From Thermosediminibacteraceae bacterium (lineage in GTDB: Bacteria > Bacillota > Thermosediminibacteria > Thermosediminibacterales > Thermosediminibacteraceae): a DNA stretch of 64,000 nt. The notes below the pieces were generated by a model. That model was not told the DNA's origin. It saw nothing but the letters and a program-made list of their open reading frames with translations, and did not search any database. Made by a program: the position numbers and the translations under genes. Numbering within the stretch: position 1 is the stretch's first letter; every line of letters starts with the position of its first letter. This document shows, in pieces, positions 1 to 9,047 of this stretch. The stretch covers positions 1 through 64,000 of the forward strand of contig JAKKUQ010000007.1 in NCBI GenBank assembly GCA_021890755.1, read 5' to 3'.

Positions 1-2
1 AA

Positions 3-431
3 GTAAAAGAAATAGAAAAGAAACTCGATGATGATAAATTCGGCCTGAAAGAAATCAAGAAGGAGGTAAAAGACATCGAAGATAAACTTGACAGCAAGGA
101 ATTCGGCTTAGCAGAAATAAAGAAAGAAGTAAAAGAAATAGAAAAGAAACTCGATGATGATAAATTCGGCCTGAAAGAAATTAAGAAGGAGGTAAAAGAT
201 ATCGAAGCTAAACTTGACAGCAATGATTTCGGCTTAAAAGAAATTAAGAAGGAAATCAAAGATATTGAAGATAAACTTGACAACAAGGATTTCGGATTGA
301 AAGAAATTAAGAAGGAAATTAAAGATATTGAAAGTATGCTTGAACACAAAGATTTCGGTTTGAAAGAAATTAAGAAGGAAATTAAAGATATCGAAGATAA
401 ACTTGACCGCAAGGATTACACCTTGCAGAAA
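3..431 (+). repeat. 63-bp tandem repeats, about 6.8 copies in window
   Basis: The F-G-L codons recur exactly 63 bases apart (39, 102, 165, 228, 291, 354, and the degenerate copy at 417). Neighbouring copies are almost identical, and an alternation of two subtypes (DDDKFGL and DSKEFGL) suggests a 126-bp higher-order unit in the first copies. The array runs off the left edge, so copy number is unknown. Homogenised coding repeats like this usually expand and contract by slippage or recombination. Confidence 0.9.
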
Positions 432-434
432 TAA
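3..434 (+). CDS. Heptad-repeat coiled-coil protein, 3' part (5' end outside window)
   Basis: The plus-strand frame is open from the window edge to a TAA at 432-434 and gives 143 residues. It consists almost entirely of a 21-residue unit, approximately KEIKKEVKDIEDKLDSKEFGL, repeated nearly seven times. The I/V/I/L spacing of 4-3-4 is that of a charged coiled coil, broken once per unit by F-G-L. No enzyme motif, membrane segment or signal peptide is visible in this part. A terminator follows 23 bases after the stop. The last unit departs from the pattern (DYTLQK): compared with the unit near 102-125 one base is missing around 421-425. Restoring it would extend the protein by about 14 residues, up to the terminator stem. 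Function unknown; a structural or surface protein is possible. Confidence 0.7.
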   Translation, partial: VKEIEKKLDDDKFGLKEIKKEVKDIEDKLDSKEFGLAEIKKEVKEIEKKLDDDKFGLKEIKKEVKDIEAKLDSNDFGLKEIKKEIKDIEDKLDNKDFGLKEIKKEIKDIESMLEHKDFGLKEIKKEIKDIEDKLDRKDYTLQK

Positions 435-456
435 AGAAAGCCCAACAAATAAATAA

Positions 457-490
457 AAAGAACCCACTTTGAAAAAGTGGGTTCTTTTTT
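457..490. terminator. Bidirectional intrinsic terminator between the repeat gene and uvrA
   Basis: A perfect 12-bp stem (459-470 with 474-485) and a GAA loop are followed by a T tract on the plus strand. On the minus strand the same stem is followed by TTTTTATTTATTT, so it can also end the uvrBA transcript. Confidence 0.9.
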
Positions 491-515
491 ATTCATCACA
501 TCAAGTTTAACCGGC

Positions 516-3356
516 TCAAGATACCTTTTTCATTTCGCACATCCCCAAGACCTTCTTGAGATAATACCCTGTGTAAGACCTCTCGTTGGCTGCTACTTCT
601 TCCGGGGTGCCCTGAGCGATAACCTCTCCTCCTTCGTCTCCCCCTTCGGGTCCGAGGTCTATTATATAATCGGCAGTTTTGATTACGTCCAGGTTGTGTT
701 CTATAACTATTACCGTGCTTCCGCTTTCTACCAACCTGTGGAGCACATCCAGCAGTTTCTTTATATCTGCCGGATGAAGCCCCGTTGTAGGCTCGTCTAA
801 GATGTACACCGTTCCGCCGTTGTTCTTCCTTGAAAGCTCGGCAGCGAGTTTCACTCTTTGGGCTTCTCCTCCCGAAAGCGTCGTGGACGACTGCCCCAGT
901 TTGATATACCCCAGCCCCACATCCCTTAAAGTCTCCAGCTTGCGCTTTATTTTGGGGATATTATTGAAGAATTCAAGTGCTTCATCCACCGTCATGTCCA
1001 GCACATCGGCAATGCTTTTTCCTTTGTATTTTACTTCCAAAGTTTCCCTGTTGTAGCGCTTGCCCTTGCATACTTCGCAGGGCACGTAGACGTCCGCCAG
1101 GAAGTGCATTTCTATCTTTATAATACCGTCGCCCTTACACGCTTCGCAGCGACCTCCTTTGACGTTAAAGCTGAACCTGCCGGGTTTGTAGCCCCTCATT
1201 CTGGCCTCCGGGGTTAGAGAGAAAACTTCCCGGATATCGTTGAACACTCCTGTGTACGTTGCCGGGTTGGACCTAGGAGTCCTTCCTATGGGCGATTGGT
1301 CTATATTTATTACCTTTTCCACATATTCGACGCCTTCTATACCATCAAAATCTCCAGGCTTTGTCTTGACCTTGTACAGCTTTTCCTTCAAAGCCTTATA
1401 GAGGATCTCGTTTACGAGAGTGCTTTTCCCGGAACCGGAAACCCCAGTTACGCATGTGAAAAGACCCACGGGAAATTTCACATCGATATTTTTCAAGTTA
1501 TGCTCCCGGCAGCCCTTAAGCACTATCCACCGGCCGTCGGGCTTCCTTCGCATTTTAGGAACCGGTATCTTCAATCTACCACTCAAATACTGTCCCGTAA
1601 GGGATTCCTCGCATTGTTCTATAATCTCCACCGGCCCAGCTGCAACTACCCTGCCCCCCTGTTCTCCAGCTCCGGGACCTATGTCGATGATGTAATCGGC
1701 AGCTCTCATGGTATCTTCGTCGTGCTCTACCACAATCACTGTATTTCCAAGATCTCTGAGCTCTTTTAGAGTTTTTATGAGGCGTTCATTGTCCCTTTGG
1801 TGCAACCCTATGCTGGGCTCGTCCAGGATATACAAAACCCCTACCAGTCTAGAGCCTATTTGAGTGGCGAGCCTAATTCGCTGGGATTCTCCACCGGATA
1901 GCGTCCCTGCAGGCCTGTCCAGAGTTAAATAATCAAGGCCCACGTCTATTAAAAACTGCAACCTGTTTTTTATTTCCTTTAATACCTGCTCTGCAATAAT
2001 CTTTTCTTTTTCGCTAAGCTGTAGGTTACTGAAAAAGTCCATGGCATCCTTTATAGAAAGAGCAGTCACCTGCGCTATGGAAAGTCCGCCTACCTTGACC
2101 GCCAGGCTTTCCGGTTTAAGTCTTGCTCCTTTGCAGGCAGGGCAGGGCTTCGTGCTCATATACTGCTCAATTTCTTCCCGAGACCACTCTGAGTCTGTTT
2201 CTTCGTAACGCCGCTTTAAATTGTTGATAACACCTTCGAAGTAACCCCGATAGTGCCTCGTGCTGCCGTAGCGGCTTTCGTAGTAAAAATCTATAATTTC
2301 ATCGGAACCATACAGTAAAATATCAATCATGCGTTCGTCCATTTTTTCAATCGGGGTTTCCACATCATAACCATAGTGCTCCAGCACCGCCTGAAGCATC
2401 TGAAAATAGTAACCATCGGGACTACTGCTCCAAGGCACTATGGCTCCTTCGGCCACAGACTTTGACCTATCCGGTATAACAAGATCCGGGTCGATTTCCA
2501 TGTTTACTCCAAGTCCACTGCACGCCGGGCACGCACCGTAGGGACTATTAAAGGAAAACATCCTGGGCGATAGCTCTTCCAAGCTAACGCCACAGTCCGG
2601 GCAGGCAAAATTCTGGGAAAAAAGTATTTCCTTTCCTTCTATTACATCTATAATAACCAAGCCTCCCGCTCTTGAGAGAGCAGTTTCGATAGAGTCGGCA
2701 AGCCTTGACTCCACACCCGGTTTTACAATAAGCCTGTCAACGATGATCTCGATGTTATGCTTTTTATTCTTATCTAGTTTAATTTCCTCCGTAACCTCCC
2801 GAATTTCCCCGTCGACCCGGATTCGCATAAAACCATCTTTTTTTATCTGCTCAATAAGCCTTTGATATTCCCCTTTTCGTCCTCTGACCACAGGTGAAAG
2901 CACCTGAATTTTTGTGCCTTCAGGCAGTTCCATCACCGCATCCACCATCTGGTCTACGGTCTGCTGAGATATTTCCCTTCCGCAACGCGGGCAGTGGGGC
3001 TTTCCTATTCTTGCAAAAAGCAGCCTTAAGTAATCGTAAATTTCTGTAACCGTTCCTACGGTGGAACGCGGATTCTTGCTTGTGGTCTTTTGGTCAATGG
3101 AGATAGCCGGGGATAATCCTTCTATATAATCCACATCGGGTTTATCCATCTGCCCCAAAAACTGTCGGGCGTAGGCCGACAGGGACTCCACGTATCGCCT
3201 TTGTCCCTCGGCGTAAATAGTATCGAAGGCGAGAGTGGATTTGCCCGAACCGGATATACCAGTTATTACCACCAGCTTATCTCTTGGAATTTCTACATCA
3301 ATATTTTTTAAGTTGTGCTGTCTTGCACCTTTAACGATTATTTTATCTTTGGACAT
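516..3356 (-). CDS. uvrA: Excinuclease ABC subunit A (UvrA)
   Basis: DNA damage-recognition ATPase of nucleotide excision repair, working with UvrB in the cytoplasm. It has two ABC modules. The first Walker [10 protein letters not shown] lies at residues 33-41, with signature LSGGESQRI; the second has Walker [10 protein letters not shown] and signature LSGGEAQRV. Zinc-finger CxxC pairs are visible ([32 protein letters not shown]). About 946 residues is normal for the family. I chose the ATG at 3356 ([11 protein letters not shown]), which matches the usual UvrA N-terminus. An in-frame GTG at 3365 overlaps the uvrB stop and sits only 2-4 bases after AAGGG. It is the second gene of a uvrB-uvrA operon. 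Confidence 0.97.
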   Translation of the reverse strand: MSKDKIIVKGARQHNLKNIDVEIPRDKLVVITGISGSGKSTLAFDTIYAEGQRRYVESLSAYARQFLGQMDKPDVDYIEGLSPAISIDQKTTSKNPRSTVGTVTEIYDYLRLLFARIGKPHCPRCGREISQQTVDQMVDAVMELPEGTKIQVLSPVVRGRKGEYQRLIEQIKKDGFMRIRVDGEIREVTEEIKLDKNKKHNIEIIVDRLIVKPGVESRLADSIETALSRAGGLVIIDVIEGKEILFSQNFACPDCGVSLEELSPRMFSFNSPYGACPACSGLGVNMEIDPDLVIPDRSKSVAEGAIVPWSSSPDGYYFQMLQAVLEHYGYDVETPIEKMDERMIDILLYGSDEIIDFYYESRYGSTRHYRGYFEGVINNLKRRYEETDSEWSREEIEQYMSTKPCPACKGARLKPESLAVKVGGLSIAQVTALSIKDAMDFFSNLQLSEKEKIIAEQVLKEIKNRLQFLIDVGLDYLTLDRPAGTLSGGESQRIRLATQIGSRLVGVLYILDEPSIGLHQRDNERLIKTLKELRDLGNTVIVVEHDEDTMRAADYIIDIGPGAGEQGGRVVAAGPVEIIEQCEESLTGQYLSGRLKIPVPKMRRKPDGRWIVLKGCREHNLKNIDVKFPVGLFTCVTGVSGSGKSTLVNEILYKALKEKLYKVKTKPGDFDGIEGVEYVEKVINIDQSPIGRTPRSNPATYTGVFNDIREVFSLTPEARMRGYKPGRFSFNVKGGRCEACKGDGIIKIEMHFLADVYVPCEVCKGKRYNRETLEVKYKGKSIADVLDMTVDEALEFFNNIPKIKRKLETLRDVGLGYIKLGQSSTTLSGGEAQRVKLAAELSRKNNGGTVYILDEPTTGLHPADIKKLLDVLHRLVESGSTVIVIEHNLDVIKTADYIIDLGPEGGDEGGEVIAQGTPEEVAANERSYTGYYLKKVLGMCEMKKVS

Positions 3357-3361
3357 GGCTA

Positions 3362-5389
3362 TCACAACCCTTTTTTGTTGTTTGACGCGCGAATCTCCCT
3401 TACCACGCTGAAAGCTTGGGCTTTAATCTCAAGGATTATATCACGAAGTTGAGCTGCCTTTTCAAACTCTAAATTTCTGGCTGCTTGTTTCATTTCCTTT
3501 TCCAGCTTTTCAACGTAGGCTTTCAGTTCTTTTTTGCTCATTTTAGCCAGGTCTTTCTCAGGTAGATAATCTTCCTCTTTTTTATCCACTTCTTTCGTAG
3601 CCTCAATCAATTCCCTGATGCCTTTTTTGATGGTAGTGGGCACGATACCATGCTTTTTGTTATACTCCATCTGTATCTTGCGGCGGCGGTTAGTCTCGCT
3701 TATCGCCTTTGCCATCGACTCAGTTATGGTATCGGCATACATTATCACCCGGCCCTCAGCATTTCGCGCCGCGCGGCCGATCATCTGAATAAGCGAGGTT
3801 TCCGAACGCAAAAAACCTTCCTTATCGGCATCGAGAATTGCCACCAAGGAAACCTCTGGAAGGTCAAGGCCTTCCCTAAGGAGATTGACACCGACCAAAC
3901 AGTCAAATTTTCCAAGCCTCAGGTCTCGTAGAATCTGCAGCCTCTCCAGAGTATTAATCTCCGAGTGCAGGTATTTCACTCTTATCCCGCATTCTTGTAA
4001 ATAATCGCAAAGGTCCTCAGCCATCTTTTTTGTCAATGTAGTAACCAAGACCCTCTGATCTTTTTCTGCTCTCTTTCTTATTTCTCCTATTAGGTCGTCG
4101 ATCTGCCCTTTTGTGGGCCTTACCTCTACCTCCGGGTCCAAAAGCCCGGTGGGCCTTATTATTTGTTCGACAACCTGAGCACTCTTTTCAAGCTCGTAGG
4201 GCCCGGGAGTTGCAGAAAGAAAGATCACCTGGTTTATCCTTTCCTCGAACTCTTCGAAGGTCAAGGGCCTGTTGTCGAAGGCCGAAGGTAACCTGAACCC
4301 GTGTTCCACCAGCGCTTCCTTTCGTGACCTGTCTCCCGCCCACATGGCACGAAGCTGCGGGATGGTAACGTGGGATTCATCTATTATTATCAGATAATCC
4401 TTTGGAAAATAATCTAGGAGAGTGAAGGGCGGTTCCCCCGGCTTTCGACCGGTAAGATGCCTCGAGTAATTTTCAATCCCCTTACAGTAACCGGTCTCTC
4501 GGAGCATTTCTATATCGTAATTGGTGCGCTGTTCGAGCCTGGCAGCTTCTAGAAGCTTTCCTTGAGCCCTGAGTTCAGCCAGCCTTTCCTCCAGCTCTTC
4601 CTGTATGGATTTTATAGCAGCTTCCAGCTTGTCCCTTGGCGTAACGTAGTGGGAAGCTGGGAAAATTGAAACATGGCTCCTCTCTCCAATTACTTCTCCG
4701 GTGAGGGTATCAAACTCGGTTATCCTCTCGATGACGTCGCCGAAAAACTCAACCCTAATAGCCTTTTCTGTGAAGGATGCCGGATAGATTTCCAAAATGT
4801 CACCGCGAACTCGGAAGGTATTCCGTGTGAAATCATATTCATTCCGTGTATACTGAATTTCCACTAGCCTTCGAATTACCTCATCCCGATCCTTTACCAT
4901 ACCAGGCCTTAAAGATATTACCTGGTTTTCGTAATCCACCGGTGATCCTAAACTGTATATGCATGAAACACTAGCGACTATTATAACATCCCGTCGTTCG
5001 AACAAAGCGGCAGTAGCAGAATGGCGAAGCTTATCTATTTCGTCGTTTATTGAAGCATCTTTTTCAATATAAGTATCGGTCTGGGGGATGTACGCTTCGG
5101 GCTGGTAATAGTCATAATAACTTACGAAATATTCCACAGCATTGTTCGGGAAAAATTCCTTGAGTTCGCTGCAGAGCTGGCCTGCTAGTGTTTTGTTGTG
5201 AGCTATAACAAGTGTTGGCTTTTGCACCCTTTCAATGATATGAGCTATCGTAAAGGTTTTACCTGTACCGGTAGCTCCAAGCAAGGTCTGAAATTTGTAC
5301 CCTTTCTTTATTCCTTCAGATAATTGAGCTATAGCTTTGGGTTGATCTCCTTTTGGGGTAAAATTCGAAACTACCCGAAACTCCCCCAT
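3362..5389 (-). CDS. uvrB: Excinuclease ABC subunit B (UvrB)
   Basis: Damage-verification helicase of nucleotide excision repair that accepts DNA from UvrA and recruits UvrC. Walker A GATGTGKT is at residues 38-45. The damage-binding beta-hairpin region [12 protein letters not shown], the helicase box IIIDESHV and a C-terminal UVR domain ([21 protein letters not shown]) are present. At 675 residues it is of normal length. The ATG at 5389 follows AAGGTGGT at good spacing. It is cotranscribed with uvrA. An extended -10 promoter lies about 30 bases upstream. I saw no clear Gram-positive LexA box, so SOS control is not shown by the sequence. Confidence 0.97.
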   Translation of the reverse strand: MGEFRVVSNFTPKGDQPKAIAQLSEGIKKGYKFQTLLGATGTGKTFTIAHIIERVQKPTLVIAHNKTLAGQLCSELKEFFPNNAVEYFVSYYDYYQPEAYIPQTDTYIEKDASINDEIDKLRHSATAALFERRDVIIVASVSCIYSLGSPVDYENQVISLRPGMVKDRDEVIRRLVEIQYTRNEYDFTRNTFRVRGDILEIYPASFTEKAIRVEFFGDVIERITEFDTLTGEVIGERSHVSIFPASHYVTPRDKLEAAIKSIQEELEERLAELRAQGKLLEAARLEQRTNYDIEMLRETGYCKGIENYSRHLTGRKPGEPPFTLLDYFPKDYLIIIDESHVTIPQLRAMWAGDRSRKEALVEHGFRLPSAFDNRPLTFEEFEERINQVIFLSATPGPYELEKSAQVVEQIIRPTGLLDPEVEVRPTKGQIDDLIGEIRKRAEKDQRVLVTTLTKKMAEDLCDYLQECGIRVKYLHSEINTLERLQILRDLRLGKFDCLVGVNLLREGLDLPEVSLVAILDADKEGFLRSETSLIQMIGRAARNAEGRVIMYADTITESMAKAISETNRRRKIQMEYNKKHGIVPTTIKKGIRELIEATKEVDKKEEDYLPEKDLAKMSKKELKAYVEKLEKEMKQAARNLEFEKAAQLRDIILEIKAQAFSVVREIRASNNKKGL

Positions 5390-5422
5390 ATAACCACCTT
5401 CTTCAATGATTTCACCTTTTAA

Positions 5423-5431
5423 ATTATATCA
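5423..5431 (-). promoter_or_regulatory. Extended -10 promoter of uvrBA
   Basis: On the minus strand TGATATAAT (TGn plus a perfect TATAAT) lies 34 bases upstream of the uvrB ATG. The -35 position is poor, as is typical for extended -10 promoters. Confidence 0.6.
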
Positions 5432-5620
5432 TACACAACCCCAATAAGAAAGAAATCTAGGGGGAAGCAATACCGGAAATATAAGAGCGATTCCAAAATC
5501 TGCCGAGAATGCCCTATGCGTTTGCAATGTAATCAGAGTAAAAATTACACAAAAAAAACTCGGCATATATGGGAACATTACGTGGAAATAGCAGAAGATA
5601 TAAAAGAAAAGCATGGCAAC

Positions 5621-5657
5621 AAAAAGCCGCTTTTAGGTTATGCATCCTAAAAGCGGC
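5621..5657 (-). terminator. Intrinsic terminator of the prd operon
   Basis: A 12-bp perfect stem (5626-5637 with 5646-5657) and an 8-base loop are followed on the minus strand by TTTTTG. It lies 30 bases beyond the permease stop codon. The rest of the 5390-5687 gap holds the uvrB promoter and nothing else I recognise. Confidence 0.85.
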
Positions 5658-5687
5658 ATTATCTACAATCCAAAAAGCGGCACTTTG

Positions 5688-6554
5688 TTATTTATCTGTA
5701 GGATTTTTTAAAGCAGATCTCAGCATTGTGATGGCGGTATATATTATTACGAACACTACGAGCCACTTCAGTAAAGTAAGCGGCAGGGACTTCACAATAT
5801 ACGCTGCTATTAAAACACCCAAGGAACCCGCTATAGTAATTGCAATGGAAGCCTTTCTGTCGTAAGCTCCTTCCTGCACAAATTTTATCGAAGCAGCAGG
5901 CATTAAAAATGCGCACGAACCCATCATTATAGGAAAGGCTACCCTCGGGCTCATACCCAGAGCGTACACCAAAGCCATACAAGGAGCATAAAGACCTATA
6001 CCTATAGTCATTAGTGCACCGAGAATGAAGTTGCCAACGACACCTATGATGAGTTTGATGCCGGTCAGGCCTATAGCTTCGCCTCCGACGGGCATAAGGT
6101 TAAGTAAACCTGCAAGGAAAGTCAGAGCAACTACGAGAAGGGCTATGCCCATACCAAGCTGTATTTTCTTTTCAGGTAGTTTTGCGACTATTCCGGCACC
6201 GAGGACAGCGCCTATAGTTGCCGAAGCCAGCATGGAAATAAGCGTTATGGGCTCAACTTTGATTACAGTTATGAAGATTAGGGCTTCAAGAACTACGGGA
6301 ATCGTCATGCTTACATTAAGAGTGCCGGGTATCAGCCTATCTGGAACGAGTTTCATAAGCTTAAAACAAGCGGTAGCTGGCGCGAAGCTGCCTATTCCTA
6401 GAGTATCGAAAAAGTTCACGATAAATCCTACTACTGAAAGCTTTGCCCAACTAGCATCGGAAAAGGTGTGCTTATTTTTCACAGTATCCTTGATATAAAC
6501 GTAGGAAAATCCAAGTGTAAACAGTACTAAGACCGAAAGTATAGCTTGAGTCAT
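5688..6554 (-). CDS. TauE/SafE (DUF81) family membrane permease
   Basis: Predicted eight-segment integral membrane transporter of the TauE/SafE family, whose characterised members export sulfite or sulfoacetate; the substrate here is unknown. The 288 residues are dominated by hydrophobic helices with small-residue-rich turns (for example GSFAPATACFKL near residue 55 and a related repeat in the second half), typical of the duplicated TauE fold. The ATG at 6554 follows AAGGAGGG. It is the last gene of the proline reductase operon, 16 bases after prdF and followed by a terminator. That position suggests a role in amino-acid or sulfur-compound transport linked to Stickland metabolism, but this is inference. 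Confidence 0.8.
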   Translation of the reverse strand: MTQAILSVLVLFTLGFSYVYIKDTVKNKHTFSDASWAKLSVVGFIVNFFDTLGIGSFAPATACFKLMKLVPDRLIPGTLNVSMTIPVVLEALIFITVIKVEPITLISMLASATIGAVLGAGIVAKLPEKKIQLGMGIALLVVALTFLAGLLNLMPVGGEAIGLTGIKLIIGVVGNFILGALMTIGIGLYAPCMALVYALGMSPRVAFPIMMGSCAFLMPAASIKFVQEGAYDRKASIAITIAGSLGVLIAAYIVKSLPLTLLKWLVVFVIIYTAITMLRSALKNPTDK

Positions 6555-6569
6555 GCTTTCCCTCCTTGT

Positions 6570-7610
6570 TTAATTTGTCTTACAACATTCGCCCGATCCT
6601 GTTTTCCCTAGCAGAAAACCGTACTTTACTGGATCTTCAGGATCAATGACGAACGTATTAAAGCCCGTAATATAGGCGCTGCCGGTTATTTCAGGCACCA
6701 CGGCCTTATAAGGTCCTACTTGAGTCTCGCTTACAAGTCTACCTTTGAATATAGTGCCTATAATGCTTTCGTAAAGGAATTCCTGACCGAGAGCTAGTTT
6801 TCCTTTAGCATAAAGGGTCGCCATTTTGGCGCTGGTACCGGTGCCGCAGGGCGAGCGGTCTGCTTGTCCGTCGCCAAAAATAACTACATTTTTGAGATGA
6901 GCATTTGGATTTTCTGTTTCACCGTAAATCTCTACAAGGTCAATAGTTTTTATATGCTCCTTTTCCGGGTGCTGAACTTTTATCTGTTCATTGGCAGCTT
7001 TTCTTATTGCCATTCCGACTTTGATCAGTCGGTCTATATTTGAAGTATCTACTTTTATTCCCAACTGTTTTGCATCGACTATCGCAAAAAAGCTGCCTCC
7101 AAAGGCTATATCGGCAGTAATTTTTCCCAATTCGGGTACATCAATCCTTACATCGGCCTCGTATAAAAATGCCGGAACGTTCCTTATGGTCACAGATTTT
7201 ACTACATTATTCGTAACTTCAGCCCTTGCCTCCACCAAGCCTGCAGGGGTATCCAACTTTACGTGGGTTACCGGCGATTCGGGCTTTACCATTCCCGTTT
7301 CGATGGCAACTGTAACTGCGCCGATCGACCCGTGGCCGCACATATTGAGATATCCGCCACCGTCCATGAAAATTATTCCAAAATCCGCCTCCTGGTTTGC
7401 CGGAGCCGTGATTATTGAACCAAACATATCTTTATGACCACGCGGTTCATGCATCAATGCGGTCCTTATATGGTCCATATTTTGTTCCAAATAAGCCTTT
7501 TTTTCCGCCATTGTTTTCCCCGGGATGTGGGGAATACCTCCAATAACAACCCTTGTAGGCTCACCCATTGTATGGGAATCCACTGCCATTAAAAGCCTGC
7601 TGAATCTCAT
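6570..7610 (-). CDS. prdF: Proline racemase PrdF
   Basis: Interconverts L- and D-proline, supplying the D-isomer that the selenoenzyme reductase uses. Both catalytic cysteines of the cofactor-independent family are present: Cys91 in MCGHGSIG and Cys255 in SPCGTGTS. Two cysteines argue against the trans-3-hydroxyproline dehydratase subgroup, where the first is Thr. The 346-residue length is usual. The gene overlaps prdE by four bases (ATGA), so translation is probably coupled, and AAGGAGAG precedes the ATG. A 4-hydroxyproline epimerase specificity cannot be excluded from motifs alone, but the prd context strongly favours proline. Confidence 0.95.
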   Translation of the reverse strand: MRFSRLLMAVDSHTMGEPTRVVIGGIPHIPGKTMAEKKAYLEQNMDHIRTALMHEPRGHKDMFGSIITAPANQEADFGIIFMDGGGYLNMCGHGSIGAVTVAIETGMVKPESPVTHVKLDTPAGLVEARAEVTNNVVKSVTIRNVPAFLYEADVRIDVPELGKITADIAFGGSFFAIVDAKQLGIKVDTSNIDRLIKVGMAIRKAANEQIKVQHPEKEHIKTIDLVEIYGETENPNAHLKNVVIFGDGQADRSPCGTGTSAKMATLYAKGKLALGQEFLYESIIGTIFKGRLVSETQVGPYKAVVPEITGSAYITGFNTFVIDPEDPVKYGFLLGKTGSGECCKTN

Positions 7611-8080
7611 TTACTATCTCTCCTTTTGGTTTTCATTTTTTTCTTTAAAATTTCAAATGCTTTGATTGCATCCTCCTTGGTTACGCAATTTTGACCGACA
7701 ATTTCAGTCTCCATGCCCTCGCCAGCCTTGTCTAAATCGATTACGTCTTCCATATACTCATTTTCCACTACCAAACCATTGCCGGCAAAAGTAAGGCCCA
7801 CTACCGGAATTCCCCTTTTGCCCATTTCTTCAATGTGGGCGGCAAAATCTATATGCTGGTTTCCAAACCCTTCTGCGTAAATCAGCACGCCGTCGACTCC
7901 TAAGGCCTCTGCCAGCATACCCAATCTTTTTGCCACGTAAAACTTTTCTGAGTTGTCTTGAGGACTTCCAACAATCGCTACTCCTATTAGGTCCACGTTT
8001 TTATCACTTTGAACAACCTCTATCAATGGATCTCTCATGTGATGCAGTGTAGTTTCTTTAGTCGAAGGTCCTATACCCAC
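7607..8080 (-). CDS. prdE: PrdE, PrdA C-terminal-like protein of the proline reductase operon
   Basis: 157 residues, colinear with the last ~180 residues of PrdA in this window (shared blocks VGSPQ, KFYV..RLG, GVDG, EGFGN.HIDFA.HIE and GKRGIPVVG). It corresponds to the small pyruvoyl-bearing fragment of PrdA, but it begins G-I-G-P where PrdA has C-I-G-P, so the cysteine that becomes the pyruvoyl group is absent. The start is GTG at 8080, with GGAGG six bases upstream; that Shine-Dalgarno overlaps the prdD stop codon. Its role is unproven; a structural partner of PrdD is the simplest idea. Confidence 0.9.
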   Translation of the reverse strand: MGIGPSTKETTLHHMRDPLIEVVQSDKNVDLIGVAIVGSPQDNSEKFYVAKRLGMLAEALGVDGVLIYAEGFGNQHIDFAAHIEEMGKRGIPVVGLTFAGNGLVVENEYMEDVIDLDKAGEGMETEIVGQNCVTKEDAIKAFEILKKKMKTKRRDSK

Positions 8081-8091
8081 TTGTCACCCTC

Positions 8092-8970
8092 CTAAGTCAT
8101 AGAATGTATGCCGCCATCCCTCAATTCGTTAGGGGAAAGGATAATCGGCACGTTACCCAGGTCTATTATAGATTTTCCACCCCTCACTCCGCCGGGCTCT
8201 GCCGGCATGAGGATTTTTTCGTGCATGGCCCCTTGGCCCCCCACTTCTTTTACAATTAGAACCTTGGGTCTGCCTTTACGCCTCACATCTTTAAACTCAT
8301 GGGTATATACAGCTTCCTGGGGTGGCATTTTTTTAAGTTCTTGCCTTATATGATCCAGAATCCAGTCACATACTTGATGGGCTGCAAAAGGACCACGCCT
8401 TTCCATTCCAGCACCTTTTTCTATTACTACATCGATGTTTAGTATAATTTCCTCGTTTCCTGGGGTACCGGGCATCCCAAACGCCACTTTTTCTTTTAAA
8501 ATTCCATGAGAAGAACCAAATTCAGCTATCTGCTTACCTTCCTCATCGGTACCAGTCAAAAATACCACTATCCCACGGAGGCAGTGGGTAAAGCCTTCGC
8601 CGATTTTACCATCGACTTTGGTAGCTATTGGCATTATATCCATTATTGTATTTGTGAAAATATCTCGCTCGCCGGGTTTTATTACGTTTATCGTTACTTT
8701 TTTCACGATCGGGTTAACACTAATCGCCTTCTTAGCAAGATCAGCGTCAATATATAGTAGATTGCCCTCAATTTTGGTTTTATTCGAAATTTTTACATCA
8801 TTCACTAAATATTCTCGCCATGTTAATGTGCGCAATACCTCTTCCTTTGGCAAAGAGATTGACGCAGCTGCTTTATCTTTTTTCGATTTTTCCTTCAAAG
8901 CAAGTTCGGCATATTTTTCAGGCATTTCCATGGTTATGCTTTTTGCCTGAGCAATGGATATTTTAACCAT
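8092..8970 (-). CDS. prdD: PrdD, PrdA N-terminal-like protein of the proline reductase operon
   Basis: 292 residues, colinear with PrdA residues ~155-406. Shared blocks include FTNTIMD.[MI]PIATKV.G.IGEG, GAGMERRGP.AAH.VCD, GRP[KR]V.IVKE..GQGAMH and LGN[VI]P..LSPNE.RDGGIH. It ends with GGIHSMT, exactly where PrdA is cut to form its pyruvoyl group. With PrdE it therefore looks like a PrdA copy split at the processing site and lacking the processing cysteine. I chose the ATG at 8970 with AAAGGAGG 12 bases upstream; an in-frame GTG at 8982 lies inside that Shine-Dalgarno. Confidence 0.9.
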   Translation of the reverse strand: MVKISIAQAKSITMEMPEKYAELALKEKSKKDKAAASISLPKEEVLRTLTWREYLVNDVKISNKTKIEGNLLYIDADLAKKAISVNPIVKKVTINVIKPGERDIFTNTIMDIMPIATKVDGKIGEGFTHCLRGIVVFLTGTDEEGKQIAEFGSSHGILKEKVAFGMPGTPGNEEIILNIDVVIEKGAGMERRGPFAAHQVCDWILDHIRQELKKMPPQEAVYTHEFKDVRRKGRPKVLIVKEVGGQGAMHEKILMPAEPGGVRGGKSIIDLGNVPIILSPNELRDGGIHSMT

Positions 8971-9012
8971 ACTTTGCTCCACCTCCTTTCGCCTGGCTAA
9001 AAAGATTCACCC

Positions 9013-9039
9013 GCCGGCAGGCCCATGTAGCCTGCCGGC
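9013..9039 (-). other. Intercistronic GC hairpin between prdB and prdD
   Basis: A perfect 10-bp stem (GCCGGCAGGC with its complement) and a 7-base loop lie 8 bases after the prdB stop. The nearest T run on the minus strand is nine bases further, so it is not a normal terminator. It may protect the upstream mRNA or reduce read-through into prdDEF. Confidence 0.6.
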
Positions 9040-9047
9040 AAAAATCA

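Noticed and set aside
3-434. Regular repeats at the left edge as a CRISPR array
   Set aside because: The 63-bp units are contiguous, coding and without unique spacers; they are protein heptad repeats.
1296-1769. Open frames on the plus strand opposite uvrA (and similar ones opposite secA, uvrB and the atp genes)
   Set aside because: They are mirror frames of well-supported genes, without ribosome binding sites or recognisable products.
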